From positions 1 to 64,000 of the forward strand of contig CAZPWS010000009.1 of the NCBI GenBank assembly GCA_964590225.1: a DNA stretch of 64,000 bases, given 5' to 3'. A model generated the notes under the pieces. That model made no database searches and was not told the origin of the DNA. It saw nothing but the letters and a program-made list of their open reading frames with translations. A program made the translations under genes and the position numbers. Origin of the DNA: JAEUSG01 sp964590225 (GTDB taxonomy: Bacteria > Fibrobacterota > OXYB2-FULL-49-7 > JAEUSG01). Shown one piece after another: positions 7,884 to 16,783 of this stretch (position 1 is the first letter of the stretch; every line of letters starts with the position of its first letter).

Positions 7884-10800
7884 AGCTGATATTCAAACAA
7901 CAACCTTATCAAACAGACGCTGCTATGGCAGTTGTTCGCTGTTTTGAAGGCCAGAGTAGAAAGCAAAGAAAAGATATCGCCGACAGAACTGGTTTTCTAA
8001 CGCATGAAATATTTTCGAATCATAAAATTGAACTTGCGGAAGAAGATGTCCTTAAGAATGTTCAGACACTGCAACGCGAGCAGGGCTTGAAAGTGATTCA
8101 AAAATTAGATGGCATGAATTTCACTATTGAAATGGAAACTGGTACTGGCAAGACTTATGTCTATACCAAGACCATGTACGAACTCAACAAACATTATGGC
8201 TGGAATAAGTTCATTATCATTGTTCCCTCAATTGCTATTCGTGAAGGTGTGCACAAGTCTCTTGAAATAACGGCTGAACACTTTCAGGAACTGTATGGTA
8301 AAAAGATTCGCTTCTTTATTTACAACACGGGCAATAAATCCAACCTGATTAACATAAAGAGTTTTGCTGATACCTCTAATATAGAGGTAATCATCATGAA
8401 CTATCAGGCTTTTGCTACAAGCAGCCAAGAGTCAAAAAAGATATACCATAAACTTGACCCAATGCAGAGCGAACGCCCGATTGATGTCATAAAGCGGGCA
8501 AGACCTATTCTGATTATAGATGAACCGCAGCGAATGGGTATTGAAGAGGGTAAGGCATTCACTGGCAATAAACCTTCAAAGGTTGTTGAAGTAGTATATA
8601 GAAATCAAGAGTTTAAGCAGCTTTTCACGCTACTCTATTCTGCAACGCACAAGAAGGATTTCAATAAGATATACCGCCTTGATGCCATTGATGCATATAA
8701 CCAGAAGCTGGTCAAAAAAATCAGTGTTAAGGGTATAGATGTAGTTGGCAATAGTGGAACAAGCGGCTATCTTTTCTTGGATAGAATACAAATAAGTTCT
8801 ACGCAATATCCAATAGCATATCTTGAAATTGAAGTAAAACAGAAAAATGGTAACTTTAAAAAAATACGGCAAATAAAAGAGAAGGATAACCTTTTTGTTT
8901 TATCAAACGAACTTCAAGAATACAAAGGCATAGTTGTAAAAGAGATAAATGGTTTAACAAACACAGTTTCATTCACAAATGGTACAACATTGTCAGTTGG
9001 TCAATGCATAAACAATAACGACGATAAGCATGTACGCCGGATTCAGATTCGCGAAACCATACGGGCACACCTTGAGAAAGAACGGTTGATGTATCCGCGT
9101 GGTATAAAGGTACTCTCTCTTTTCTTTATTGACGAAGTTGCTAAATATCGCTTATACGATAAAAACAGTAATGAACTAAAGGGTGATTACGCAAAGGTCT
9201 TTGAGGAAGAATATCAAATTGCAATAAGTGAACAGAGCCTATTCGATAAAGAATATAATGAGTATTTGAGCAGTTTCAAATTAGAGGACATACACAAAGG
9301 CTACTTTTCAATAGATAAAAAAGGGCACTTTGTTAACTCAAAAGAAAAACGGGGGGAAGAAGGCAGCGACGATGAGAGTGCATACGACCTCATTATGAAG
9401 AAGAAAGAGCAGCTGTTAAGCCTTTCCGAACCAACCCGCTTTATCTTTTCCCATTCAGCTCTTAGAGAAGGATGGGATAATCCGAATGTCTTCCAGATCT
9501 GTACTCTTAAACACAGCCAGTCTGAAATAAGTAAACGGCAGGAAATAGGACGCGGTTTGCGTATTTGCGTAAACTCTAAAGGTGAGAGAATGGATCTTGC
9601 TGTTCTGGAAAATGAGTTCTTTGATGTGAATAAACTGACAGTAATCGCAAGCGAGTCTTACGATACCTTCGCGAAAGCGCTGCAACATGAAATTGTTGCA
9701 GCACTTTCTGACAGGCCTGTTGTTCTAACTGTTGAAACCCTTAAAAATATCGTACTCACGAATGCTAGTGGTAAGCAAATTACATTCAATGATAAACTCG
9801 CTATGGATTTGGTTATCGAGCTTCGTTCAAAAGGCTATGTCAACGACCAGTATCAGATTACAAGCGAATTGATTAGTGCCATAGAAGCCAAAAAGTTTGA
9901 AGTGTCACCAGCGTTTAGCGAGTTTAAAACTGAAGTAGCTGCAATGATGCAAAAGATATTCAATACAGCAAATTACAAAGCGTCTGAAAACGAAGCAGAT
10001 AATCCTGTTAATGAGCCTGAACTTAAGCCAAATGAAAACTTTCACAAGGCTGAGTTTCAGGATCTGTGGAAGAAGATTAAGGTTAAGACCGTCTATGAGG
10101 TCGATTTCGACAGTGAAGAACTCATTTCAAAGAGTGTAGCTGCCATTAATGAGAAACTGACAGTTAAAAAAGTGCTGATAAATATCACCACCGGAGAACA
10201 GACCGATACAATAACCGAATCCAGTTTGCGTTCAGGCGAGAGTATTCAACGAATGTCTAATGTTACCGAAAGGGCAGATTCACTGTTAGGTGGAACCAAA
10301 TATGATCTTGTTGCTGAGATTGCGAAAGCGACAACCCTTACGCGTAAAACAGTAGTCCGGATACTTACAAAAATGGAAGAGAAGGTCTTCCTTAACTTCC
10401 GAGTCAATCCAGAGAGCTTTATAAAAAACATCTGTGATATCATCAATAGCGAAAAGGCTGCCACACTCATAAACAAAGTAACCTACTCAAAAATAGACCA
10501 GACTTTCTCCGACGATATATTCACTATCAATAACTTCAAAGGCTCTCTTAAAGAGAATATCATTGAAGTAAAGAAGAATGTTCATAAGTATATCAAGACA
10601 GATTCCAAGGTCGAGAAACGCTTTGCTCAGGCACTTGAAAGTGAAGAGGTAGTCGTATATGCGAAGCTTCCAAGCGGTAGAAATGGATTCCAAATACCAA
10701 CACCGGTTGGAAATTACTCGCCAGACTGGGCTATAGTGTTTAATTCCGGCAAATTCAAACATGTTTACTTCATTGCAGAAACTAAAGGTTCAATGGAGAC

Positions 10801-10933
10801 CATGCAATTAAAGGGTATTGAGAAGGAGAAGATTCAATATGCCAAGAAGCACTTCAAGGCTTTGGGACATACCGATATTGAATATGATGTAGTTGATACT
10901 TATGAGGAGCTCATGCAGAAGGTGATGATATAG
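7880..10933 (+). CDS. res: Type III restriction enzyme, Res subunit
   Basis: Restriction subunit of 1017 residues. The SF2 helicase part shows 'ETGTGKTYV' (Walker A, GTGKT at 88-92), 'LIIDEPQRM' (motif II, around 214), 'LYSATHKK' and 'EIGRGLRICV' (motif VI). Near the C-terminus a PD-(D/E)XK nuclease core is visible as 'SPDWAIV' (Asp949) and 'AETKG' (Glu967, Lys969). ATPase and nuclease residues all look intact, so the enzyme should be functional. In type III systems Res with Mod translocates or slides between two inversely oriented unmethylated sites and cleaves about 25-27 bp downstream of one. The start overlaps the RhuM stop (ATGA). It is the last gene of the operon; a long hairpin follows 22 bases after the stop. 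Confidence 0.93.
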   Translation: MKLIFKQQPYQTDAAMAVVRCFEGQSRKQRKDIADRTGFLTHEIFSNHKIELAEEDVLKNVQTLQREQGLKVIQKLDGMNFTIEMETGTGKTYVYTKTMYELNKHYGWNKFIIIVPSIAIREGVHKSLEITAEHFQELYGKKIRFFIYNTGNKSNLINIKSFADTSNIEVIIMNYQAFATSSQESKKIYHKLDPMQSERPIDVIKRARPILIIDEPQRMGIEEGKAFTGNKPSKVVEVVYRNQEFKQLFTLLYSATHKKDFNKIYRLDAIDAYNQKLVKKISVKGIDVVGNSGTSGYLFLDRIQISSTQYPIAYLEIEVKQKNGNFKKIRQIKEKDNLFVLSNELQEYKGIVVKEINGLTNTVSFTNGTTLSVGQCINNNDDKHVRRIQIRETIRAHLEKERLMYPRGIKVLSLFFIDEVAKYRLYDKNSNELKGDYAKVFEEEYQIAISEQSLFDKEYNEYLSSFKLEDIHKGYFSIDKKGHFVNSKEKRGEEGSDDESAYDLIMKKKEQLLSLSEPTRFIFSHSALREGWDNPNVFQICTLKHSQSEISKRQEIGRGLRICVNSKGERMDLAVLENEFFDVNKLTVIASESYDTFAKALQHEIVAALSDRPVVLTVETLKNIVLTNASGKQITFNDKLAMDLVIELRSKGYVNDQYQITSELISAIEAKKFEVSPAFSEFKTEVAAMMQKIFNTANYKASENEADNPVNEPELKPNENFHKAEFQDLWKKIKVKTVYEVDFDSEELISKSVAAINEKLTVKKVLINITTGEQTDTITESSLRSGESIQRMSNVTERADSLLGGTKYDLVAEIAKATTLTRKTVVRILTKMEEKVFLNFRVNPESFIKNICDIINSEKAATLINKVTYSKIDQTFSDDIFTINNFKGSLKENIIEVKKNVHKYIKTDSKVEKRFAQALESEEVVVYAKLPSGRNGFQIPTPVGNYSPDWAIVFNSGKFKHVYFIAETKGSMETMQLKGIEKEKIQYAKKHFKALGHTDIEYDVVDTYEELMQKVMI

Positions 10934-10955
10934 TTAGTAGAATATCCACTGAATT

Positions 10956-11014
10956 AGACTCTGTATCGAAAAGATATACGCTTTTTGCGGATATCTTTGA
11001 CGATTACAGAGTCT
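10956..11014 (+). terminator. Long imperfect hairpin downstream of res
   Basis: AGACTCTGTA (from 10956) pairs with TACAGAGTCT (to 11014). Further in, TCG pairs with CGA, AAAGATAT with ATATCTTT, and CGC with GCG around a TTTTT loop. The result is a stem of over 20 pairs with small bulges spanning 59 bases. It is followed by TTATTTC rather than a clean T-run. A second small hairpin (TCGGC/GCCGA) sits at 11019-11032. The position makes it the likely transcription end of the restriction operon. Confidence 0.55.
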
Positions 11015-11032
11015 TATTTCGGCCTTAGCCGA

Positions 11033-11338
11033 TTTAGATATGCCGGTTAAATTTTTCATTGGACGCTATTTAAGAGTACAGAACTCATTTATACCCTCAA
11101 TTAGATGCCTAATATTTCTGCCTCTAAGCTTCACCATATAAAAGCATTATAAAGCAGTGCAGCATCTAAACAAACCTCAAAGTACTCATAAAAAAATAGG
11201 AAATACCTGTTTAGGCGGGAAATATAACTAGTCAGAATGCTAATTAAAGGTGTCAACCGAAGTGTCATCCTTTTGCATTTAGGTTAATAAAAATGACAAA
11301 AAAATGCTTAAATTTGCTCAAAAAAGCAGAAAACGGAT
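11033..11338. other. Non-coding spacer at the island edge
   Basis: AT-rich stretch with no convincing gene. On the minus strand a 23-residue frame (11066-11137, 'MVKLRGRNIRHLIEGINEF') and a partly open frame just upstream in another phase ('EYFEVCLDAALLYNAFIW') hint at a decayed coding remnant, but I cannot place them in a family. GTGTCA occurs twice close together near 11250-11270, a possible remnant of arm-type recombinase sites; this is weak. Confidence 0.4.
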
Positions 11339-11392
11339 TAGCGTACCTGAATGGGGTTCAGGTGGTCGTGAGTTCAAATCTCACCATCCCGA
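11339..11392 (+). other. 3' fragment of tRNA-Pro(GGG): probable attachment site
   Basis: The segment folds as the 3' part of a tRNA: end of the D arm (TAGCGTA), anticodon stem CCTGA/TCAGG (11346-11350 and 11358-11362) around the loop ATGGGGT with anticodon GGG, T arm GTGAG-TTCAAAT-CTCAC (11368-11384), and acceptor strand CATCCCG with discriminator A (11385-11392). A T-run follows. The 5' acceptor strand (CGGGATG expected), the 5' D-stem strand and most of the D-loop are absent; the bases upstream are unrelated and no CGGGATG occurs nearby. This is therefore not a working tRNA gene but a displaced 3' end, as left at the distal attachment site of an element integrated into tRNA-Pro. Confidence 0.8.
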
Positions 11393-11465
11393 TTTTTTAA
11401 CTGATCCTTTTTTTAACCCAGCTTATTCAATAGAATGATACGGAATGATATCTTTAATAAAAAGC

Positions 11466-11945
11466 TCATTGCGTTAAACTGTATGATCCTTGTTCATCCT
11501 GAATTGTGACACCGCTGATTGTAACAGATAAAACCATTGAATTTCCAAGGGAATCACCAGCACCTACTACATGGCTTATTCCTTGGGTATCTACCAATAC
11601 CGCAAAGAGACCAGCATTCGTAATTATGCCTGTAAGCTTGTACTTTCTATCAGGAACAAATACATTTACCTTTTCGTATCGCTCCTTTGTTGGTGCGCCA
11701 CTGCTTTTTTTTCGTAGGCTAAAAGGTAAAAATGGATCGATAAAGTTTACAGAAATTTCGGGAACTGAACGCTGTTTAATTTGCAATGATTCATCCCGAA
11801 TCAATGAATAGGGTGTATTCTGCTCTTCAATGCTGTTTTCGTCGTGTTCCCTGTAAATACCACCAATATCTCCATCAAAAACACGAAAATAGAGATAGAG
11901 GATAACGGCAATAATTAATACCACTAAAAGCTTTTTATTTACCAT
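11466..11945 (-). CDS. PilP/GspC-like inner-membrane secretion or pilus protein
   Basis: A 159-residue protein with one N-terminal membrane segment (about residues 5-21), a charged linker, and a C-terminal beta-rich domain of about 60 residues ('KLTGIITNAG', 'VVGAGDSLG'). The last part has the look of the PilP/GspC homology-region domain that links the inner-membrane platform to the secretin. It is the last gene of the minus-strand half of the secretion locus and overlaps the gspM/pilO-like gene by 7 bases. The assignment rests on topology, position and weak domain resemblance, so PilP versus GspC cannot be decided. Confidence 0.6.
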   Translation of the reverse strand: MVNKKLLVVLIIAVILYLYFRVFDGDIGGIYREHDENSIEEQNTPYSLIRDESLQIKQRSVPEISVNFIDPFLPFSLRKKSSGAPTKERYEKVNVFVPDRKYKLTGIITNAGLFAVLVDTQGISHVVGAGDSLGNSMVLSVTISGVTIQDEQGSYSLTQ

Positions 11946-12514
11946 TTAATATTCACCAATGCAGAAAGTGTCATTGCAATACGAACATGATTATTGGGAG
12001 TAGCTGATATAAGAAGCTCATTTATTGCAAGTGAAGGCGACTCGTTTTCGATTTTCCTTATAAAACGCATCTGATTTAAAAACTCGCCAGAAGTTACAAG
12101 CTTCATATTCAACTCTTCAAGACCACTACGCATTACTGGCGGCGTTGAGACCAAGCTTACTATTGTAATATTGTTATTGTTTGCCCTCCTTAAAATCAAT
12201 TCTCCAATCGGTTTGTCTTCCATCGACTGTACAACCACAGGAAGCAGACCACTCGATAAAGCCTCCTGCACAATTTGATTGTCTTTTCTGATTGTGTCAA
12301 TATTTGATATCAACGACCATGTCAATTCATTTTCATGCCTAAGATTTGACCACTGTTGGTATGTACTCGCCGCTGTAGAGAAAATTTGCCTACCAACAAA
12401 CAGATAGAGTAAAAAGGCACTAAGGAGAGGGATAAGTATCATGACCATAACCGACCACTTAAGCGAATGCCCATAAAAAACGCCGGACAAATTAGTTCTG
12501 ATTAGCTGATTCAT
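11939..12514 (-). CDS. GspM/PilO-like platform protein
   Basis: A 191-residue bitopic membrane protein: a short cytoplasmic start, one membrane segment (about residues 22-43), a helical stretch and a small alpha/beta domain. This is the architecture of GspM and PilO, which dimerise with GspL/PilN in the inner-membrane platform. Sequence similarity is low, as usual for this family. It overlaps the gspL-like gene by 23 bases and the pilP-like gene by 7, consistent with one operon. Confidence 0.6.
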   Translation of the reverse strand: MNQLIRTNLSGVFYGHSLKWSVMVMILIPLLSAFLLYLFVGRQIFSTAASTYQQWSNLRHENELTWSLISNIDTIRKDNQIVQEALSSGLLPVVVQSMEDKPIGELILRRANNNNITIVSLVSTPPVMRSGLEELNMKLVTSGEFLNQMRFIRKIENESPSLAINELLISATPNNHVRIAMTLSALVNIKW

Positions 12515-13709
12515 ATTCGCCAGTTTCTATTTTGAATGTAGTTTTTTGCACCCCATTTTCGACAAGATATTTTGCATCTATCAGTTTACAGCTTTTAAAA
12601 CCTGCAATCCTCAGTTGTTTTTCGTAGCGTGCAACAGCCTCCAAGTTATCAGCCTGACCTGTCACCAGATACGAACATACATTTCTCTTTGCCGCCATTT
12701 GACTAACAGAAACAAGTCGTAAATCCATCGGAACGGATTGCGACAAAGCAACTAATGGGATAGAATGGCCAATTCCGGAAGGTAGCATCGACTTTGCGCG
12801 TTTCATGACTGAAAACAGTCTTCTATTATTCTTTTCCATCGACTGCACACTAATCGATTTCTCTTGATTAGATACTAGTTGATTCTTTAGTCTTGCTATA
12901 TCTTCTGCCATATAACTCGTCAGAAGCGCCGTTATAAACAAAACAAGACACATGATAGCGACCAGAAAAGAAGACCTGAATACAGCTCTCCTGATTCGCA
13001 AAGGCTCCATTGCCGTAGCAACAGCCTGTATTGAGACAAAGTTAAACGGTTCTTTTTCCGGTTTGCCAAAACGCACAAGCGAATACAATGATGCGTCTAT
13101 CCCCGATTCGCTAACATACTCATTTTCTACAAGGGAGTTACACGAGAGTTCAATTGGTGCCTTTTTTAGTCCAAAACGGTTTATAATGTCAACGGGTTGT
13201 GTAACAACAGATCTAAAAAAGAAAATTAACTTTTTGTTATCTATGATATAATAATATGCAAAACCGTCAACTCTAACAATAAAAGCTCCTGTTGAATACA
13301 TACTTTTTATTGCATAATAATAGCCAAAGCCTTCAGGAACTATCAAAACAGGATGCAAACAATTTTCATTACAAAACCGTAAAATGTCGCTTAACCTGCT
13401 CTCCCTCAGAGAAAAGATAAGCCCCCCTGCGGATTTTCGAATGATGTACCTGCCGTCAGAGGCTGTGCCAAGGTAATCACTTAATGTTAGTCGAATTGAA
13501 CTCTCATCCGCCCCCTTGAAAGAAGGGTCGTAAAGAGATCGACAGCCATCAGTTTCAATATATGCTAAACTGCCTTCCGGTAAAGGCATATTTTTATTCT
13601 TGTGGCTTGAGAGTATTTTTACAGAAACAAGCCCCTTATTCATAATAATCGAGGGAATTGCACGCACATAGGGACCCGCCCCAGAAAAGCGCAAAGTGGT
13701 AATCTTCAC
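12492..13709 (-). CDS. GspL/PilN-like platform protein
   Basis: A 405-residue protein whose first ~240 residues form a soluble region lacking clear actin-like ATPase motifs, followed by one membrane segment (about 245-268), a coiled coil (about 270-310) and a C-terminal alpha/beta domain. This is the layout of GspL, the type II secretion protein that equals a PilM-PilN fusion and recruits the GspE ATPase to the membrane. It lies between the pseudopilin gene and the gspM-like gene, the expected place. The call rests on architecture and context rather than strong sequence identity. Confidence 0.55.
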   Translation of the reverse strand: MKITTLRFSGAGPYVRAIPSIIMNKGLVSVKILSSHKNKNMPLPEGSLAYIETDGCRSLYDPSFKGADESSIRLTLSDYLGTASDGRYIIRKSAGGLIFSLRESRLSDILRFCNENCLHPVLIVPEGFGYYYAIKSMYSTGAFIVRVDGFAYYYIIDNKKLIFFFRSVVTQPVDIINRFGLKKAPIELSCNSLVENEYVSESGIDASLYSLVRFGKPEKEPFNFVSIQAVATAMEPLRIRRAVFRSSFLVAIMCLVLFITALLTSYMAEDIARLKNQLVSNQEKSISVQSMEKNNRRLFSVMKRAKSMLPSGIGHSIPLVALSQSVPMDLRLVSVSQMAAKRNVCSYLVTGQADNLEAVARYEKQLRIAGFKSCKLIDAKYLVENGVQKTTFKIETGEYESANQN

Positions 13710-14122
13710 CAGCGCGCCATCCTTCTTAAAGGTATATCTCCTCCCTTTTCACCATTCTGATTAACAAAAAGATACATCCCTTTTAGCGATTCCCCCTTTT
13801 CACCTTTGATATCAGCGACACATTTTGCAGATGCAGTAAAACTACTGGAGTCTGATTCTATCGAAAATGAAAAATATCTTGCTTTAGGATCATCAAACCC
13901 CAATAAGCCAAAGTCAGAAGTATAGGTGTCGTTTTCAAGATGAAAATTTTCCTGTAGCGCGCAGATTTGCTCCAAGAGTGGTTTACACTCAACTAATTTC
14001 GCCCGTGCTGTTACCGTCCTGAATCTTGGGATTCCAATAGATGAAAGAATACCGATAATAACAATAACAATCATGAGCTCTATTAAAGTAAAACCCTTGC
14101 TGTTTCTGATTTTTTTAAACAT
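13706..14122 (-). CDS. Major pseudopilin/type IV pilin, GspG-like
   Basis: A 138-residue prepilin. The N-terminus 'RNSKGFTLIELMIVIVIIG' has the prepilin peptidase site (cleavage after Gly, mature Phe, Glu at +5) followed by the hydrophobic assembly helix. The C-terminal domain is short and globular. I chose the ATG at 14122 because a GAGGAG Shine-Dalgarno lies a few bases upstream; a start 21 bases earlier would lengthen the leader without a ribosome site. It is the only clear major-type pilin in the locus and would form the pseudopilus or pilus shaft. No prepilin peptidase gene is in the window. Confidence 0.85.
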   Translation of the reverse strand: MFKKIRNSKGFTLIELMIVIVIIGILSSIGIPRFRTVTARAKLVECKPLLEQICALQENFHLENDTYTSDFGLLGFDDPKARYFSFSIESDSSSFTASAKCVADIKGEKGESLKGMYLFVNQNGEKGGDIPLRRMARW

Positions 14123-14132
14123 TATATGCTCC

Positions 14133-15197
14133 TCATTGAACATTACCTATCATGTCAAACAGAGGCAGATACATCGCAACAAGCAGAGCAGCAACGACTA
14201 CACCAAGTGCTAAAATGAGTACAGGCTCAAGTATGGATGTAAGCCGCTCCGCAGAAGCCGCAACATCTGCGTCGTGAAAATCTGCAATTTTATCGAGCAT
14301 TGCCGGTAGCCGCCCTGTTTCCTCTCCAACTGCAATCATCTGAATGACCATGGGAGGAAATAGTTTTGTCTCTTTTAACAATTTAGCAAGCGAGCCGCCA
14401 GAAGCAATGCCTGGTATGGATGCCCTAATTGCATGCTCTATCGCACTGTTGCCAGTAGTGGCTGAAGTAATTTGCATCGATTCAATAAGCGGAATTCCTG
14501 AAGCTGTCAAGGTTCCAAGAGTGGAACAAAAACGGCCAACGGACGATTTCTGGACAATAGCCCCTACTATTGGCAAGGATAGTAGCATCTTATCAATGCG
14601 AAGCCTTGCAAAGGATAATCCATATAAATAAACAAACGCAACGCATAACGAAAAAACGGCAAGGATAATTTCAGGAAAGTGTGACAATGTAAAATCTGAA
14701 AGGAATATCACCATTTTTGAAGAGTACGGCAACTCTTTTCCTAAATCGATAAACATTGAACTGAATGTTGGTATAACAAAAGTCATAAGCGCTATTACAA
14801 CAAATACGGCTATGCAGACGACAACAACTGGATATGCCAGCGAAGATATTACTTTTGCCGTGATTTTTGCCCTTGCTTCAAGATGATATGCTGCCTTACC
14901 CATTATTTTATCAAGTTCTGCCCCATTTTCCGCTACACGCACCATACTAACTATAAACTGTGAGAAAACTCCAGTATTCTGCATCGCCTCTGAAAAAGTT
15001 TTACCGCCATCAATATCCTGCACCATTTTTAACACATGAGTACGGAGAGGATTACCACCAAGCTGGTCAAGAAAAACCGTCAATGCCTTGCGCAACGGTA
15101 ATCCAGCGGACAGCATGACTTCAAGCTGCCTACAAAAAAGCATTATATCAACAGACCGTGGTCTTCCGAAAATTGAACTAAGGTTTTGTAAAAACAT
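14133..15197 (-). CDS. gspF: GspF/PilC inner-membrane platform protein
   Basis: A 354-residue polytopic protein with the two repeated GspF domains: the first around residues 18-140 ('FCRQLEVMLSAGLPLRKAL') and the second around 220-340 ('FCSTLGTLTASGIPLIESMQ'). Each is followed by hydrophobic helices, with strong membrane segments near 120-150, 170-195 and 325-350. It is the core membrane component that converts rotation of the GspE/PilB ATPase into pilus assembly. Length is slightly below the usual 400 because the N-terminal extension is short. It is the first gene of the minus-strand half, divergent from gspE with about 57 AT-rich bases between, which must hold both promoters. ATG at 15197 preferred over TTG at 15200. 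Confidence 0.9.
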   Translation of the reverse strand: MFLQNLSSIFGRPRSVDIMLFCRQLEVMLSAGLPLRKALTVFLDQLGGNPLRTHVLKMVQDIDGGKTFSEAMQNTGVFSQFIVSMVRVAENGAELDKIMGKAAYHLEARAKITAKVISSLAYPVVVVCIAVFVVIALMTFVIPTFSSMFIDLGKELPYSSKMVIFLSDFTLSHFPEIILAVFSLCVAFVYLYGLSFARLRIDKMLLSLPIVGAIVQKSSVGRFCSTLGTLTASGIPLIESMQITSATTGNSAIEHAIRASIPGIASGGSLAKLLKETKLFPPMVIQMIAVGEETGRLPAMLDKIADFHDADVAASAERLTSILEPVLILALGVVVAALLVAMYLPLFDMIGNVQ

Positions 15198-15254
15198 CAA
15201 TAATTAATATACGAATTAAAGCCCACCAAGCCCTAAATAATCTATCTTTTTAAT

Positions 15255-16745
15255 GTGGATAATAATGGACTTCTAAAACTCTTTTCCAGGCGCCTATTGG
15301 AAAAAACGAAATCCTTTCCAGATATTGGAAAGAAGGATGTGCTTTCTGTTTTAACCACAGAACCTGCTGATTCTGCAGTAGTGGAGAAGCTCGCATTTGC
15401 CTCCGATCATGCCATTATACCTGTGAAATCTGAAAACGAACAAATTGAACAACTTCTTTCGCAAAATGTCGATTTTACCGGAGAAACTACATCCCGATAT
15501 GAATCTCTAACTCAGGAACTCAAAAAAAACAATTTCAACGATATTCTCACAGTTTCTACCGAAGAACTTAAAAAAAGCGGTCAGGCTGAGCCAGTAATAA
15601 AAATGGTTGACCTGCTTCTCGAACAAGCTATAACTTCGGGCGCAAGCGATATTCATATAGAACCATACGAAAATTTTGTTGTGATTCGGAATCGTATTGA
15701 CGGCTCGCTGATAAAAAGTGCGGATTTTCCATTATGGATGAACTTACCATTGACATCAAGAATAAAAATCCTTGCGGATATGGATATTGCCGAAAAAAGG
15801 CTTCCGCAGGATGGAAGAATCAAACGAGAATATAACGGCATCCCCATAGATATGCGTGTTTCGACTCTTCCTACCCATTTTGGTGAAAAAACCGTTATTC
15901 GAATATTGCGTCATACAGACGCGCTTTTCTCTCTCGATCATCTTGGCTTTACCACTGAACAGATCAGCTCAATTGATTCTTTCATTAATCGGCCACAAGG
16001 CATGATTTTTGTCACGGGGCCAACAGGAAGTGGAAAATCATCCTCACTATTCGCATTTTTAAACCGTATTAAGGGCAAAACCATAAACATAACAACAATC
16101 GAAAACCCGATAGAGATAAAACTTCCCGGAATAAATCAGGTACAGGTGAATGAAAAGTCTGGACTCACATTTGCGGAAACCCTTCGTTCTATTCTCCGGC
16201 AAGATCCCGACATCATACTTATTGGTGAGATCCGAGACAACGAAACAGCCTCTATTGCTGTGCGAGCCGCACAAACAGGCCATCTTGTTTTTTCTACGCT
16301 GCACACAAATGACGCTGTTTCTGCTATTACGAGGCTTCGCGACCTTAAGGTAGAGCCATTTCTTATTGCATCGTCTGTAATGCTCGTTCTTGCACAAAGG
16401 TTAGTACGAAAGCTTTGCGTCCATTGCAAGGAAATTTACACGCCGGATGACAATGTCCTTTTCCGCTTTCGGCATGTTTTTGGCTCCTCAGAATTTCCCC
16501 AAAGCTATATTGGACGGGGATGCAAACTGTGCAATAATACTGGCTACGGCGGAAGAATAGGTATTTTTGAATTTTTGATTATCAACAACCGCATCCGGCA
16601 GATGATTATAGAGAATAAAAGTGAAACGGAAATTAAGGCTGCGGCTATTTCAGAAAAAATGGCTCCACTTGCGGAAAGTGGTCTTGAAAAAGTTAAAGCT
16701 GGTATAACATCAATGGATGAACTACTTAAAGTTGTCGCGTTCTGA
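15255..16745 (+). CDS. gspE: GspE/PilB secretion or pilus assembly ATPase
   Basis: A 496-residue hexameric ATPase of the GspE/PilB family. Visible motifs are 'GPTGSGKSS' (Walker A), 'GEIRDNETA' (Walker B region), 'GHLVFSTLHTNDA' (His box), and a four-cysteine zinc element, CVHC then CKLC, in the C-terminal part. That zinc element is typical of assembly ATPases rather than PilT retraction ATPases. The N-terminal domain (first ~110 residues) is short and divergent. It starts at GTG without an obvious Shine-Dalgarno and is the first gene of the plus-strand half. No PilT gene is seen nearby, which favours a secretion or non-retracting pilus function. Confidence 0.92.
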   Translation: MDNNGLLKLFSRRLLEKTKSFPDIGKKDVLSVLTTEPADSAVVEKLAFASDHAIIPVKSENEQIEQLLSQNVDFTGETTSRYESLTQELKKNNFNDILTVSTEELKKSGQAEPVIKMVDLLLEQAITSGASDIHIEPYENFVVIRNRIDGSLIKSADFPLWMNLPLTSRIKILADMDIAEKRLPQDGRIKREYNGIPIDMRVSTLPTHFGEKTVIRILRHTDALFSLDHLGFTTEQISSIDSFINRPQGMIFVTGPTGSGKSSSLFAFLNRIKGKTINITTIENPIEIKLPGINQVQVNEKSGLTFAETLRSILRQDPDIILIGEIRDNETASIAVRAAQTGHLVFSTLHTNDAVSAITRLRDLKVEPFLIASSVMLVLAQRLVRKLCVHCKEIYTPDDNVLFRFRHVFGSSEFPQSYIGRGCKLCNNTGYGGRIGIFEFLIINNRIRQMIIENKSETEIKAAAISEKMAPLAESGLEKVKAGITSMDELLKVVAF

Positions 16746-16783
16746 CCATTAGCAGGCAAAGAGTATCAAAGGAGGGTGAATAA

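Larger units (their letters stand above)
1..11392. mobile_element. Right-hand part of a genomic island probably integrated in a tRNA-Pro gene
   Basis: The segment carries restriction-modification, KilA-N and RhuM genes and ends at a tRNA-Pro(GGG) 3' fragment (11339-11392). Immediately beyond it starts an ordinary secretion/pilus locus. A 3' tRNA remnant is the standard scar at the distal end of an element that entered a tRNA gene, with the intact tRNA at the other end. By this reading the intact tRNA, the left boundary and any integrase lie left of base 1. No integrase or transposase is seen in the window, so the extent and mechanism are inferred. Confidence 0.5.

Noticed and set aside
11066..11200. 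Minus-strand peptide-like frames near the island edge, resembling a broken transposase or recombinase end
   Set aside because: Only about 23 and 35 residues in two different phases, no ribosome site and no family motif; chance frames in AT-rich DNA cannot be excluded.
11339..11392. A functional tRNA gene
   Set aside because: The 5' acceptor strand, the 5' D-stem strand and most of the D-loop are missing, and no matching CGGGATG occurs upstream, so it cannot fold as a full tRNA.
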